Positions 43,460-52,221 of a DNA stretch of 64,000 nucleotides are shown piece after piece (within the stretch, counting starts at the first letter, position 1; each line of letters begins with the position of its first letter). Both the position numbers and the translations under genes were made by a program. The stretch is from a virus, in the IMG/VR virus record IMGVR_UViG_3300010158_000027, positions 1 through 64,000 of that record. One strand, 5' to 3'. Under the pieces are notes generated by a model. It worked only from the letters and a program-made list of their open reading frames with translations. It did no database searches and was not told the DNA's origin.

Positions 43460-45338
43460 AGATAAGATAATAAGTGGGGGTAATGGTATAAATTTTACTA
43501 AGGAGACGGATTCTAGTACTGACTGGACTGGAATTACCAATAACACATATTTTAGAGATGTTGCGGACGGATTAATACATTATAAAAATTCGTCTGGATC
43601 AATATTAGAAATATATAATCTAAGTACTTCGGGGACTAGTGGAACATCAGGTACTTCCGGAATAAATGGTATTAACGGAACGTCAGGAACGAGTGGTGTA
43701 AATGGTTTAAACGGAACTAGCGGAACATCGGGTATAAATGGGACGTCTGGAACAAGCGGTATAAATGGGACGTCAGGAATCAACGGTACAATCGGTTTAA
43801 GTGGAACATCAGGAACAAGTGGTACCAATGGGTTAAACGGCACATCTGGAACGAGCGGATCATCAGGGACTAGTGGAATTAATGGAACATCAGGTACTAG
43901 CGGTAGAAATGGGACATCTGGTATAGATGGAACGTCTGGTACGTCAGGTAGAAATGGTACTTCAGGGACTAGCGGGATATCACCAACAGTATCAGGGTCT
44001 AATGACCAAATACTGACTTCAAATGGTGCTGGTGGAATTATTGCCGAATCTCTTTTAACATTTGACGGTACAAAATTAAGCGTATTGTATCAAGCCGGTG
44101 ATGAAGGTGGTGAAATATTATTAAATAAACCTGAAACCAACACTACCATTTCAGGTACAGGGGTTACTTTTGATGTATGGCAAAATAGAATTAGGTTTTT
44201 TGAACAAGGTGGAACGGCAAGAGGTGCGTATATTGATATAACTGAATGTGCTGCCGGTGTCGGTACAAACCTTTTAACTGGTGGGTCAACTTCATCAGGA
44301 ACCAGTGGCACATCGGGTAGAAATGGTACATCTGGTATTAACGGAACTAGCGGGACATCCGGAACAAGTGGTGTTAATGGTAGTAGTGGAACTAGTGGAG
44401 TTAATGGTACTTCAGGAATAAACGGCACTAGTGGTACGTCAGGTAGAAATGGAACATCAGGAATTGATGGTACGTCGGGTACAAGTGGTATTAACGGTAC
44501 ATCAGGAACTAGTGGTGTTAACGGCACATCTGGTACTTCAGGAATCAATGGACAAAATGGAACATCTGGAACATCTGGAACATCTGGAACTTCAGGAACG
44601 AGCGGTATAGCACTTATATTAAATAATACCAACAATTACGTTTTAACCGCGACAGGTACTTCAGGGGTTATAAATGGTGAATCTAACTTAACTTTTGATG
44701 GTACAACTGCAATTATAACAGGAAATCTAAATGTATCCGGAGGTACACAATCTATCTTCTCTGGAAATAGTACTTTAGAGTTAGTTAAGATAATTCAAAC
44801 GGGAACAGGGGATGCACTTGTTGTTGAGGATTCATCAAATGGTGACACTTCACATTTCGTTATCGACGCTAGTGGTAATACGTCAATAGGAACATCTACA
44901 ACGGGAAGAAAGTTAACAGTGTCTGGAGATTCAACATTCATTCATAATCCATTAACTCTTTTAACCGCATCAGTTACCGCATATGGGGATATAGTAACTT
45001 TTGGTAGTGGGTCATTAACTGCGGGTAGTTTATATTACCTAGGTAGTGGAGGATCATGGACAGCTGCAGATGCCAGTTCAAGTACATCATCAACTGGGTT
45101 ATTAGGTATCGCTTTAGGTACAACCGCTTCATCAGGGTTATTAATAAAGGGGTACGCCAGATCCACCACATACTCAGCAACAACAGGTCAGATATTATAC
45201 GTATCAACAACCGCCGGTTCAATCACTCCAACCGCGCCATCAGCCGCTACCGAAATAATTAGAATAATTGGGTATCAGTTATCCACAAATGATGATGTCA
45301 TATACTTTACCCCTTCAAATGATTGGATAGAATTATAA
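43449..45338 (+). CDS. Collagen-like tail fibre protein 5
   Basis: 629 residues from the ATG overlapping the previous gene ([20 protein letters not shown]). Two collagen-like blocks, about residues 60-180 and 280-385, are separated by a globular beta domain ([20 protein letters not shown]). The C-terminal 250 residues include the [20 protein letters not shown] module shared with the fibre at 39024 and a tip ([20 protein letters not shown]) of the type found in many phage fibres. Probably trimeric. Confidence 0.8.
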   Translation: MAIRDKIISGGNGINFTKETDSSTDWTGITNNTYFRDVADGLIHYKNSSGSILEIYNLSTSGTSGTSGTSGINGINGTSGTSGVNGLNGTSGTSGINGTSGTSGINGTSGINGTIGLSGTSGTSGTNGLNGTSGTSGSSGTSGINGTSGTSGRNGTSGIDGTSGTSGRNGTSGTSGISPTVSGSNDQILTSNGAGGIIAESLLTFDGTKLSVLYQAGDEGGEILLNKPETNTTISGTGVTFDVWQNRIRFFEQGGTARGAYIDITECAAGVGTNLLTGGSTSSGTSGTSGRNGTSGINGTSGTSGTSGVNGSSGTSGVNGTSGINGTSGTSGRNGTSGIDGTSGTSGINGTSGTSGVNGTSGTSGINGQNGTSGTSGTSGTSGTSGIALILNNTNNYVLTATGTSGVINGESNLTFDGTTAIITGNLNVSGGTQSIFSGNSTLELVKIIQTGTGDALVVEDSSNGDTSHFVIDASGNTSIGTSTTGRKLTVSGDSTFIHNPLTLLTASVTAYGDIVTFGSGSLTAGSLYYLGSGGSWTAADASSSTSSTGLLGIALGTTASSGLLIKGYARSTTYSATTGQILYVSTTAGSITPTAPSAATEIIRIIGYQLSTNDDVIYFTPSNDWIEL

Positions 45339-45344
45339 TATATT

Positions 45345-45854
45345 ATGGGATATTTAAGAAAAAAAAATGGTGTAAGTGTTTATGGACCTAGTCAGATTTT
45401 AATTAATAGTGGCGGAACCCTAAACGTTTCTGTTAGTAACGTAGAAAAGGTGCTAACATCATTAACCGTTCCGGCAAATACTTTCGTAACTGGTGATTCC
45501 ATAAACATTATTAGTAGGATAGTTAAAACGACGACTAACGGAATAACGGAGATAAGAATGAGAATAGGTACTACAGGTACGATTTCAGATACATTGGTTG
45601 GTTCGTATAGCGCAACATCGGCGACTCATACGATAATACCAATTTTTAGAACGATAAGTTACTATAGTGGAACGACTAATTATTTAATGGATCCAACAGA
45701 TAACTTGGCATCCATTGACGTGACGAGCGACAGTACTATTAGCTCAATAACTATAGATTGGACTACGAATCAAATTATCACAATAAGTGGTATAAACGCA
45801 ATATCTGGTACCGATAGTATGAATGGTATGTTTATAAAAACAAAGGTGATATGA
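45345..45854 (+). CDS. Beta-rich fibre tip-like protein A
   Basis: 169 residues. First of three adjacent beta-rich proteins of almost equal length (169, 172, 169), each overlapping the next by 4 nt. It contains VEKVLTSLTVPANTFVTGDS then TEIRMRIGTTGTISDTLVG, comparable to VLCSVSISGGSFKSGDVV and TKIYVNTGSTI in the third. Probably small jelly-roll proteins that cap or decorate fibres. Confidence 0.65.
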   Translation: MGYLRKKNGVSVYGPSQILINSGGTLNVSVSNVEKVLTSLTVPANTFVTGDSINIISRIVKTTTNGITEIRMRIGTTGTISDTLVGSYSATSATHTIIPIFRTISYYSGTTNYLMDPTDNLASIDVTSDSTISSITIDWTTNQIITISGINAISGTDSMNGMFIKTKVI

Positions 45855-46369
45855 TAAACAAATTAAACGGAATTAAATTTGGTGTTGAAAGTAAAACACT
45901 ATCAAGTGTATCGGTATCCGGAACTACTACCACACTAATAGATAGTACTTATATACCTGCAAATACTTTAATTCCTAGATATGCCGACGTCGCAATTGTT
46001 AAGTTCATGTCTTCAATAACTATTACTTTAGGTACCCCTGATTTTACGTACTACCTGTATTGGAATACGTCATCAAGTTTAACAGGGGCAATCCAATTAG
46101 GTACATTTACAACCGCAGCGAGTAGTAACGGAGTTTCATTTTTAAGGCATTTTTATCTTAAATATGACCCACCAAGTTTAAATGGGTTTTATGTGTTTGA
46201 TCCCACAGTATCGTTAATTTATGATTACGGAGACATAACCTCCGGACTTTTAACTGCAGTCACTGGAATTGACTTTACAATCGATGGGTATTTAATATAT
46301 GCAGCAAATAAAAATCTTAGTAAGTCTACAGCATACACCACAGGATCCCAATTTAATGTTAACATATGA
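45851..46369 (+). CDS. Beta-rich fibre tip-like protein B
   Basis: 172 residues, second of the trio. TTTTLIDSTYIPANTLIPRY then YLYWNTSSSLTGAIQLGTF follows the same pattern as its neighbours (entry strand, PAN/SGD turn, NTG/NTS strand). More diverged than A and C. Role inferred from position after the fibres. Confidence 0.62.
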   Translation: MINKLNGIKFGVESKTLSSVSVSGTTTTLIDSTYIPANTLIPRYADVAIVKFMSSITITLGTPDFTYYLYWNTSSSLTGAIQLGTFTTAASSNGVSFLRHFYLKYDPPSLNGFYVFDPTVSLIYDYGDITSGLLTAVTGIDFTIDGYLIYAANKNLSKSTAYTTGSQFNVNI

Positions 46370-46875
46370 TAAGATACGGAAACAACATACCAATTAATTT
46401 CACAACTAACGGTGTTAATCGTGCGTCAGGAACGACAACGGAAACCGTTTTATGTAGTGTTTCGATTTCTGGTGGTTCCTTTAAGTCAGGTGATGTTGTT
46501 TTTATTGAAGGTATGTTTGATAGTAAAACGACATTGGGTGTAACCACAAAAATATACGTAAATACGGGATCAACGATTACTGCGGCAACCCAAATTATGT
46601 CTAGGGCAATAAGTGCTGGTGATACATGGCAAATACAAGAAAGGGTTTTACATATTGTTAGAGGTGATGGGTCAATGACAGGAACTACCCCCGATAGAGG
46701 GACAATATTTGCCGCGTCAGGTACCGCCAATTTTACCGATTTTAGATCAACAACTAATAGTATAGCATCGATTGATTGGACTACCGATAAAGTAATATTT
46801 TTTACAGGAAAGCTGAATTCGGCAGCTGCAGGTAATTATATTGATCAATATTTTATGAAAGTATGGACATATTAG
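46366..46875 (+). CDS. Beta-rich fibre tip-like protein C
   Basis: 169 residues, third of the trio. TETVLCSVSISGGSFKSGDV, then IYVNTGSTITAATQI, and near the end IDWTTDKVIFFTGKL, matching IDWTTNQIITISGIN at the same place in protein A. That shared ending supports common origin of A and C. Confidence 0.65.
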   Translation: MIRYGNNIPINFTTNGVNRASGTTTETVLCSVSISGGSFKSGDVVFIEGMFDSKTTLGVTTKIYVNTGSTITAATQIMSRAISAGDTWQIQERVLHIVRGDGSMTGTTPDRGTIFAASGTANFTDFRSTTNSIASIDWTTDKVIFFTGKLNSAAAGNYIDQYFMKVWTY

Positions 46876-47090
46876 CTATATCTAAAATTAAAAATGGGTT
46901 ATCATGGAATAATCAGGATAAATTTTTTACAACTAATTTTTATTCAGACGGTTACACCATTCCAGATATTATCCACATAGTATTGGAATTAAATCAAACA
47001 ATATATTGGTTTAATTGCCAAGAAATAACAATCGATGGATTAAGATTTAATGACCCAATAGAAGTTAGAAACTATTTATTTGTACCGTGA
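46863..47090 (+). CDS. Small hypothetical protein
   Basis: 75 residues, overlapping protein C by 13 nt and the following methyltransferase-like gene by 4 nt. Contains two Trp and a NFYSDGYTIPDIIHIVLELN helix. No family seen. Translational coupling suggests it belongs to the fibre/modification operon. Confidence 0.6.
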   Translation: MDILAISKIKNGLSWNNQDKFFTTNFYSDGYTIPDIIHIVLELNQTIYWFNCQEITIDGLRFNDPIEVRNYLFVP

Positions 47091-47695
47091 GATACTTTAA
47101 AAATATAAAAGACATATACCCAAAATACGATAAGTTTGGTGACTATTTTATTTTAACAAAAAAAATAGAAAGGGGTATTGGTAATGAAAATTTTGATTCG
47201 GAGTTTGAATTAAGTTATTCCGGATTAGTTGAAGACACAACTTACGAAACCAATAAAGAGTTCATCGCACTATTAAATAAAAACGGAGACTTGGTAATGT
47301 CGAATTCGAATTCAATGTTGAGACATTACAAACCATATTTAGATTCATCAAATGGTGAAGTTTTAATATCAGGATTAGGTTTAGGGTTATCACTATTACC
47401 CCTATTAGAGGATAGTGCCGTAACTAAAATCGACATTATAGAAATGGATATGGATATAATAGAATATGTTTACATTAATAGATTAAAAAAGTTAGACATT
47501 AATAATAAAATTAATATTATCAACCACGACATTTTTACATTCGAAACGACAAACACCTACGATTATATTTTATTAGATACGTGGTCGTCCCCAGATGAAA
47601 CATCAATATCGGAAGCGAACACATTAAAACTTAAGTTCACATCAAATTTAAAAAGTGGTGGATCAATTGATGTTCCTATTTTAGATTTTAATTAA
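47087..47695 (+). CDS. SAM-dependent methyltransferase-like protein
   Basis: 202 residues with a GTG start overlapping the previous stop. LISGLGLGLSLLPLL (about 88-102) is a G-x-G-x-G SAM/nucleotide-binding loop. KIDIIEMDMDIIEYV holds the acidic ribose-binding residue, NIINHDIFTF the adenine-region Asp, and YDYILLDTWSSPDE the motif IV D. This is closest to the spermidine-synthase-like Rossmann methyltransferases. The substrate is unknown. It lies between the fibres and the glycosyltransferase, so it may modify fibres or glycans. Confidence 0.7.
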   Translation: MRYFKNIKDIYPKYDKFGDYFILTKKIERGIGNENFDSEFELSYSGLVEDTTYETNKEFIALLNKNGDLVMSNSNSMLRHYKPYLDSSNGEVLISGLGLGLSLLPLLEDSAVTKIDIIEMDMDIIEYVYINRLKKLDINNKINIINHDIFTFETTNTYDYILLDTWSSPDETSISEANTLKLKFTSNLKSGGSIDVPILDFN

Positions 47696-47728
47696 TTACT
47701 TTTCATAAAAAACTAAATACATTTATTC

Positions 47729-50700
47729 ATGTTAAAAGATGAAAAGTGTTATGTTTATTACGCAACTGAAAAGTATTTTGAAATCGCAAAAAAATCCATT
47801 GAATCAATTCGTAAATATTCTGATTTACCCATATACCTTTATTTATTAAACTCCGATTTAAAGTTGGAGATTGATAATACGTTCACAATAAAATGGGAAT
47901 GTGATGTTGATTTTGATTCGGATATGTTCGAGTCGTTTGAAAACAAAAATTTCTACATTAATAGGAGAAATAAAAATATCTATAAAATTTTAATACAACG
48001 TCCATTAATTGTTAAACATTGTTTAGAGAATTATTCGAAGGTGGTTTGTTATGTTGACTCGGATTCCATATCCACCCCCTATGTTGATAATATATTTGAC
48101 TTTTATAACAAGGATTCAAACCACCCCTATTTTACTCAAGGAGTTTATGATTATTTAAATTTTTATGGTAGAGGTGGAATCCCAATCGATGAAAACAGTA
48201 CAAACACATTAGAGTACCCACTATGTGAGTTATTAAACACCAATCAAAAAAATAGAATCACATATAGACAAACGGGATATTTCGTTTCAAATGAAAAGTG
48301 CATTGATTTTTTAAATGAATGGTCGGAAGTCTGTAATCACCCGAAGGTTTTGGAGAACCCAGAACACTACGCTCCCTATCATGAAGAAACTGTTATGAAT
48401 GTACTTTTATGGAAATATAACTATCAGGATGGTTTACCCTATATGTATGTTAATGGTTCATTAGAAAGAGTGGATGAAATATATAATACCATTAAATTTA
48501 ATGGTGAGGATAATTTGGTATCCGAGTTATATAAAATACCAAAAAATAAAGAAACCTTATTATTTTTTCACGGAGAAAAAAGAGTGGAGGTTATGGAACA
48601 GATGATTCGGAGTATTGAAAAAAATTATAAAATGAAACTCCTATTTTTGGCTCCACATTTATCCACAGGTGGTATGCCGTCATTTCTTTTAAAAAGAATT
48701 CAGGAACTTATTAAATATAATAAAGACATTGAAATTTTTGTTATTGAATATTCATATTATGGTCCATCGTACGTTGTCCAAAGAAACCAAATTATAGATA
48801 TTATAGGGGATGATCATTTTTTTGAATTGGGTTCAAATAAAGATAGGGTAATTGATATAATAAAAGAAAACAATATTGATATTGTTCACATTGATGAAAA
48901 CGTTGAGATGTTAAATGAACCTATGTCAACAAATGTTTTAAACTTATTATATTCAGATGATCGAACATGGAGAATGGTGGAGACGTGTCATAATATTTGG
49001 TTTAATGCAAATCAAAATAAAATATATAACCCCGACTCTTATATATTTTGCACATCATGGCATGAGTCAAATACGTTTTCAGATTTACCCTCACCAAAAA
49101 CAACCATACAATTTCCTTTGGAGAATAAAAAACCAACATTGGATGACAGGTTGGAATCCAAAAGACAATTAAATTTTGAATCAGATAAAATCCATATAAT
49201 TAATGTTGGGCTTTGGACAAGTGGCAAAAACCAAAAAGAGGGTGTTGGGGTTGCAAAACTTTTATATGAGACAAATCCTGAAATAGTATTTCATTTCATT
49301 GGAAACCAAGCCCCCAATTTTAAAGACTATTGGGAACCCATAATGTGCGATATCCCACCAAACGTTAAGGTGTGGGGTGAAATGGATAATGTTGATTTAT
49401 TTATGCAATCTTCGGATATTTTAATGTTTAATTCAACATTAGAGTGTAATCCGCTAGTAGTTAGAGAGGCGATTTCACATGAATTAAAAATTATCACAAG
49501 AACATTACCCCAATACATGGGAATTTATGATAGGTACGTATACCCAATTGAATCCTCGAATGTTAATGAACTAAAAGATTTAATTTTAAAGGTAATTAAA
49601 TCTGAAAACAAATATAAAAATGTTATCGATGAGAATTATGAGTTTTCAAAAACTCACATCGACACATATAAACAAACATTACTTAATTCACCAATAAAAC
49701 AAAATAAAATGGAAAACAAAATTCAAATAGTGACTCATTTTGTCGAAGCCCCCTTTATTGAAATAAAAGGTCAGAGTTCGGCAGACTATAAAATTAAGGT
49801 ATATAATGAAAACGATAGTTGTATTTACGAGAATACCATAAAGGTTAACCATTGGGTAAAATTAAATAGGGGATACTACACAAAATGGCGAACTGAAATA
49901 TATGAAGATAATGAATTAATCTATAATGAAACTATAAACTTAAAAGATAAAAGGGTTTATGTATCTTTTGAAAGTAAATCATTGGGGGACACACTCTCTT
50001 GGATTCCGTATGTGGAGGAATTTAGAAAAAAACACGAATGTAAAGTTATTGTCTCCACGTTTTTAAATAATATACTCGAAAACCAATACCCAGAAATTGA
50101 GTTTGTTAACCCCAACTCGGAGGTTCACAATTTACATGCACTCTATAGAATAGGTTGGTTTTATAAACCCGACGGTAATTTTGATTCAAATAGACACCCA
50201 TATGATCCGAAATCACAACCACTTCAAAAAACCGCATCAGACATTTTAGGTTTAGAATTTAAAGAAATAAAACCAAACATAAAATACCCAAGACTTTCAA
50301 AAAAGAAAAAGGTGGGAATTGGTTTACACGGAACTGCGCAATCAAAATATTGGAACAATCCTGATGGATGGCAAGAGGTGGTGAATTACCTTACCGGAAA
50401 GGGATATGAGGTGGTTTTATACTCTAAAGAGGAAAACGGTTACATGGGGAATAAACATCCGTATGGTGTCACTAAATTTAAGGAAGGATCATTAAATAAT
50501 TTAATTTATGATATGTCAACTTGTGAGTTTTTCATAGGTATTGGGTCGGGACTTAGTTGGCTCGCTTGGTCGATAGATTTGCCCATCGTTTTAATATCGG
50601 GGTTTAGTGAAAAATGGACGGAGACTCAATCTAATACGTATCGAGTTTTAAATGATAACGTTTGTCATGGGTGTTTTAATATGTGTAGATTAAACCCTTC

Positions 50701-50815
50701 AGATTGGAATTGGTGTCCAATGTTAAAAGATACGGATAGAATGTTTGAATGCACAAAATCAATCACATCTAAAATGGTAATTAATCAAATCGATCAACTA
50801 ATAATATCGCAATAA
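47729..50815 (+). CDS. Three-domain glycosyltransferase (GT-A, GT4-like, TibC/heptosyltransferase-like)
   Basis: 1028 residues. Domain 1 (1-290) is a GT-A enzyme with a DxD in CYVDSDSI (about 106-113). Domain 2 (300-650) is GT-B/GT4-like: LLFLAPHLSTGGMPSFLLKR and the E-x7-E pattern in LECNPLVVREA. Domain 3 (about 670-1028) resembles autotransporter heptosyltransferases (TibC/Aah type, GT9-like): SFESKSLGDTLSWIPYVEEF, GLHGTAQSKYWNNPDGWQ, IGIGSGLSWLAWS, LISGFSEKW and a C-terminal Cys cluster C-x2-C...C...C (VCHGCFNMC, WNWCP, FECTKS) like the iron finger of TibC. The third domain type O-glycosylates self-associating adhesins. Here it directly follows the fibre cluster, so fibre glycosylation is a natural guess. 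Confidence 0.85.
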   Translation: MLKDEKCYVYYATEKYFEIAKKSIESIRKYSDLPIYLYLLNSDLKLEIDNTFTIKWECDVDFDSDMFESFENKNFYINRRNKNIYKILIQRPLIVKHCLENYSKVVCYVDSDSISTPYVDNIFDFYNKDSNHPYFTQGVYDYLNFYGRGGIPIDENSTNTLEYPLCELLNTNQKNRITYRQTGYFVSNEKCIDFLNEWSEVCNHPKVLENPEHYAPYHEETVMNVLLWKYNYQDGLPYMYVNGSLERVDEIYNTIKFNGEDNLVSELYKIPKNKETLLFFHGEKRVEVMEQMIRSIEKNYKMKLLFLAPHLSTGGMPSFLLKRIQELIKYNKDIEIFVIEYSYYGPSYVVQRNQIIDIIGDDHFFELGSNKDRVIDIIKENNIDIVHIDENVEMLNEPMSTNVLNLLYSDDRTWRMVETCHNIWFNANQNKIYNPDSYIFCTSWHESNTFSDLPSPKTTIQFPLENKKPTLDDRLESKRQLNFESDKIHIINVGLWTSGKNQKEGVGVAKLLYETNPEIVFHFIGNQAPNFKDYWEPIMCDIPPNVKVWGEMDNVDLFMQSSDILMFNSTLECNPLVVREAISHELKIITRTLPQYMGIYDRYVYPIESSNVNELKDLILKVIKSENKYKNVIDENYEFSKTHIDTYKQTLLNSPIKQNKMENKIQIVTHFVEAPFIEIKGQSSADYKIKVYNENDSCIYENTIKVNHWVKLNRGYYTKWRTEIYEDNELIYNETINLKDKRVYVSFESKSLGDTLSWIPYVEEFRKKHECKVIVSTFLNNILENQYPEIEFVNPNSEVHNLHALYRIGWFYKPDGNFDSNRHPYDPKSQPLQKTASDILGLEFKEIKPNIKYPRLSKKKKVGIGLHGTAQSKYWNNPDGWQEVVNYLTGKGYEVVLYSKEENGYMGNKHPYGVTKFKEGSLNNLIYDMSTCEFFIGIGSGLSWLAWSIDLPIVLISGFSEKWTETQSNTYRVLNDNVCHGCFNMCRLNPSDWNWCPMLKDTDRMFECTKSITSKMVINQIDQLIISQ

Positions 50816-50816
50816 A

Positions 50817-50842
50817 AAACCCCCACTATTTCTAATGGGGGG
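50817..50842. terminator. Terminator between glycosyltransferase and HNH gene
   Basis: ACCCCCA / TGGGGGGT stem around CTATTTCTAA, with an A-run upstream. A weaker relative (TTACCA...TGGTAA, same CTATTTCTAA loop) lies at 51448-51469, on the other side of the HNH gene. Confidence 0.65.
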
Positions 50843-50848
50843 TCAATA

Positions 50849-51379
50849 TTAATTGTTAGACATTATTTTACAAAATTCTAACATCTGGTTATGGGTTAAA
50901 TTATTTTTAGCGTGATTACAAGTGATACTAATAAATTGAATATTACCTTTAACATAACCTTTATCACTATCAATCCGATCTAAAGATGCGGTGTTTAAAT
51001 TAGTCCTATCACCATTATGGTTGGGGTGTAATAATTGTATATGACTATAAACACAGATACCATTTTGCTTATTCCATTGATCTAAAATATCGTCCAAAGT
51101 TACACCTATCTCGTGTTTTCTTTTTTTTAGTCTACGGTAATGTTCTCTTAATCCTGTGTAGTTGTCCTTTCTATTATTAGACATACCCAATAAGAATTTT
51201 ACATTCCCTTCAACATATTTAAGTAAATGTTTATTATTTATTTTACCACTACACGTTAATGAACAATAGTTTTTTCTACCAATCTTTTCATTTCGATTAA
51301 TCTCTGATTTGTCCTTAAGAAATGTTATATTACATTCAGGGTTGGAGCAAATTGTTAGTTCTTTTTTTCTTTTTTCCAT
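50849..51379 (-). CDS. HNH homing endonuclease
   Basis: 176 residues from the ATG 11 nt after a late-type TATTTATA box; the frame is open 25 codons further up, over the promoter. An N-terminal zinc-knuckle-like part has CSNPEC and YCSLTC (about 11-16 and 39-44). Residues 131-159 (ASLDRIDSDKGYVKGNIQFI, then CNHAKNN) are the HNH core typical of phage group I intron-associated endonucleases. It lies just downstream of the group I intron core on the same strand, so it is probably its mobility enzyme. Confidence 0.85.
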   Translation of the reverse strand: MEKRKKELTICSNPECNITFLKDKSEINRNEKIGRKNYCSLTCSGKINNKHLLKYVEGNVKFLLGMSNNRKDNYTGLREHYRRLKKRKHEIGVTLDDILDQWNKQNGICVYSHIQLLHPNHNGDRTNLNTASLDRIDSDKGYVKGNIQFISITCNHAKNNLTHNQMLEFCKIMSNN

Positions 51380-51390
51380 AATCCTTTTAT

Positions 51391-51398
51391 TATAAATA
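51391..51398 (-). promoter_or_regulatory. TATTTATA late-type promoter of the HNH gene
   Basis: Minus-strand TATTTATA, 11 nt before the ATG at 51379. Confidence 0.5.
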
Positions 51399-51471
51399 TA
51401 TACATCTCCACAAAAAACCCATCTCCACAAAAAAATACATAAAAAAATTACCACTATTTCTAATGGTAAAT

Positions 51472-51531
51472 CTTTTGTCTTCTAGCGATGTTTATAGTTT
51501 TACTTATAAACACCGCTAGAAGGTACAAAAG
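51472..51531. repeat. Long imperfect inverted repeat
   Basis: Arms 51472-51497 and 51505-51531, about 26 nt each (CTTTTGTCTTCTAGCG.. / ..CGCTAGAAGGTACAAAAG), with one mismatch and a short bulge. Too long and too balanced for an ordinary terminator. It lies between the intron core and the HNH gene and may mark the intron 3' boundary or an insertion site. Confidence 0.6.
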
Positions 51532-51539
51532 ATCCAGGG

Positions 51540-51830
51540 TGGAGGTGCGGGGACTCGCAAAATCAATAATTTTCATTACTGCGTGGACTATATCATCATC
51601 TCATTGAGATGTCGGACGCTCTAGCTGGTTATTAAGTATATCGCTATACTCCAGTAGTCTCTGCACCTTCTTACTCTGTAAGCTTGGCTCAGGATTGCCA
51701 CCACCATTACGTGCTGAGGTTTCCCTGAGTTCATCCGATTTTTAATCTATTGTCACCAATAGATGGGTCCGACATTAAACCCCGGTCCATAACATCCTGT
51801 AAAACAAGGACTACACGTTTAGGTTAACGT
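51540..51830 (-). ncRNA. Group I intron (group IA-like core)
   Basis: On the minus strand the conserved core is in order. P4 CTCAGG (about 51723-51728) pairs with P4' CCTGAG within GGCAATCCTGAGCCAAG (Q, about 51683-51699). The P6 hairpin is CTTAC..GTAAG. R is GGTGCAGAGACTA with P7 GACTA pairing with TAGTC of ATATAGTCC (S, about 51585-51600). The P8 hairpin is CATCTC/GAGATG. P3 is TCGGA/TCCGA. P7.1/P7.2 is CTGG-AGTATA-GCGA-TATACT..CCAG. P7.1-P7.2 points to subgroup IA. The P2 hairpin ATCTATTG/CAATAGAT lies near 51745-51765. Exact splice sites are not resolved; the borders given are approximate. Confidence 0.85.
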
Positions 51831-52000
51831 TTTCTAACGTTCCAAAATATTTGATTTTTCACACCGACCAACAAACGGTGATAGTCCTTTCGGGGGACCA
51901 TACCCGTTTTGTTTTCTTTTAGAGTGTAAACTAACTCATCAACGACTTCTGTTGCTAGGTTGAATGTCTGACCGACCCCCGTTTCCGAACTTAAATTAAG
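51824..52000 (-). pseudogene. Open frame next to the intron, without its own start (probable exon, shifted frame)
   Basis: 58 codons with no start codon at its head: LNLSSETGVGQTFNLATEVV ... VKNQIFWNVRKR. It begins where the 45-residue frame at 52133 ends, in the +1 frame relative to it, and reads naturally as its continuation. The intron core lies immediately downstream. Either one base has been gained or lost, or a +1 frameshift is used. A GGTATGGTCC / GGACTATCACC hairpin near 51885-51915 lies within it. Family not recognised. Confidence 0.45.
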
Positions 52001-52133
52001 CTACAGTAACTTCAGATTCTCTTACTAAACCAAGAGTTTCCATTTTCGATAATACGTCGCCGATTGTTTTTTGTGAATCAGTTTTTAAAGAGATTAACTC
52101 AGTCTCTACGTGCCCTTTATTCTCAGCCGACAT
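51996..52133 (-). CDS. 45-residue protein, first exon of the intron-bearing gene
   Basis: MSAENKGHVETELISLKTDS, then helical residues to ESEVTVA and stop. Untagged and acidic-helical. It has a host-type promoter. The frame shifts +1 at its end into the longer open frame that runs up to the group I intron, so the intact product would be about 100 residues plus the 3' exon. Confidence 0.5.
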   Translation of the reverse strand: MSAENKGHVETELISLKTDSQKTIGDVLSKMETLGLVRESEVTVA

Positions 52134-52175
52134 CTGTCAAATCCAAAAACACCCCCATAAATCAAAGAACTTTAA

Positions 52176-52206
52176 CAAAGATAATACAACAATTCCGATT
52201 ATCCAA
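52176..52206 (-). promoter_or_regulatory. Bacteroidetes-type promoter (TTGG-N19-TATCTTTG)
   Basis: TATCTTTG (52183-52176) with TTGG exactly 19 nt upstream (52206-52203), about 42 nt before the ATG at 52133. Confidence 0.6.
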
Positions 52207-52221
52207 TATATTTATATAAAT

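Noticed and set aside
51650-51700. tRNA-Leu gene (sequence recalls the trnL intron)
   Set aside because: The match is to the intron core (Q and R elements). No cloverleaf or anticodon arm can be drawn from the flanks.
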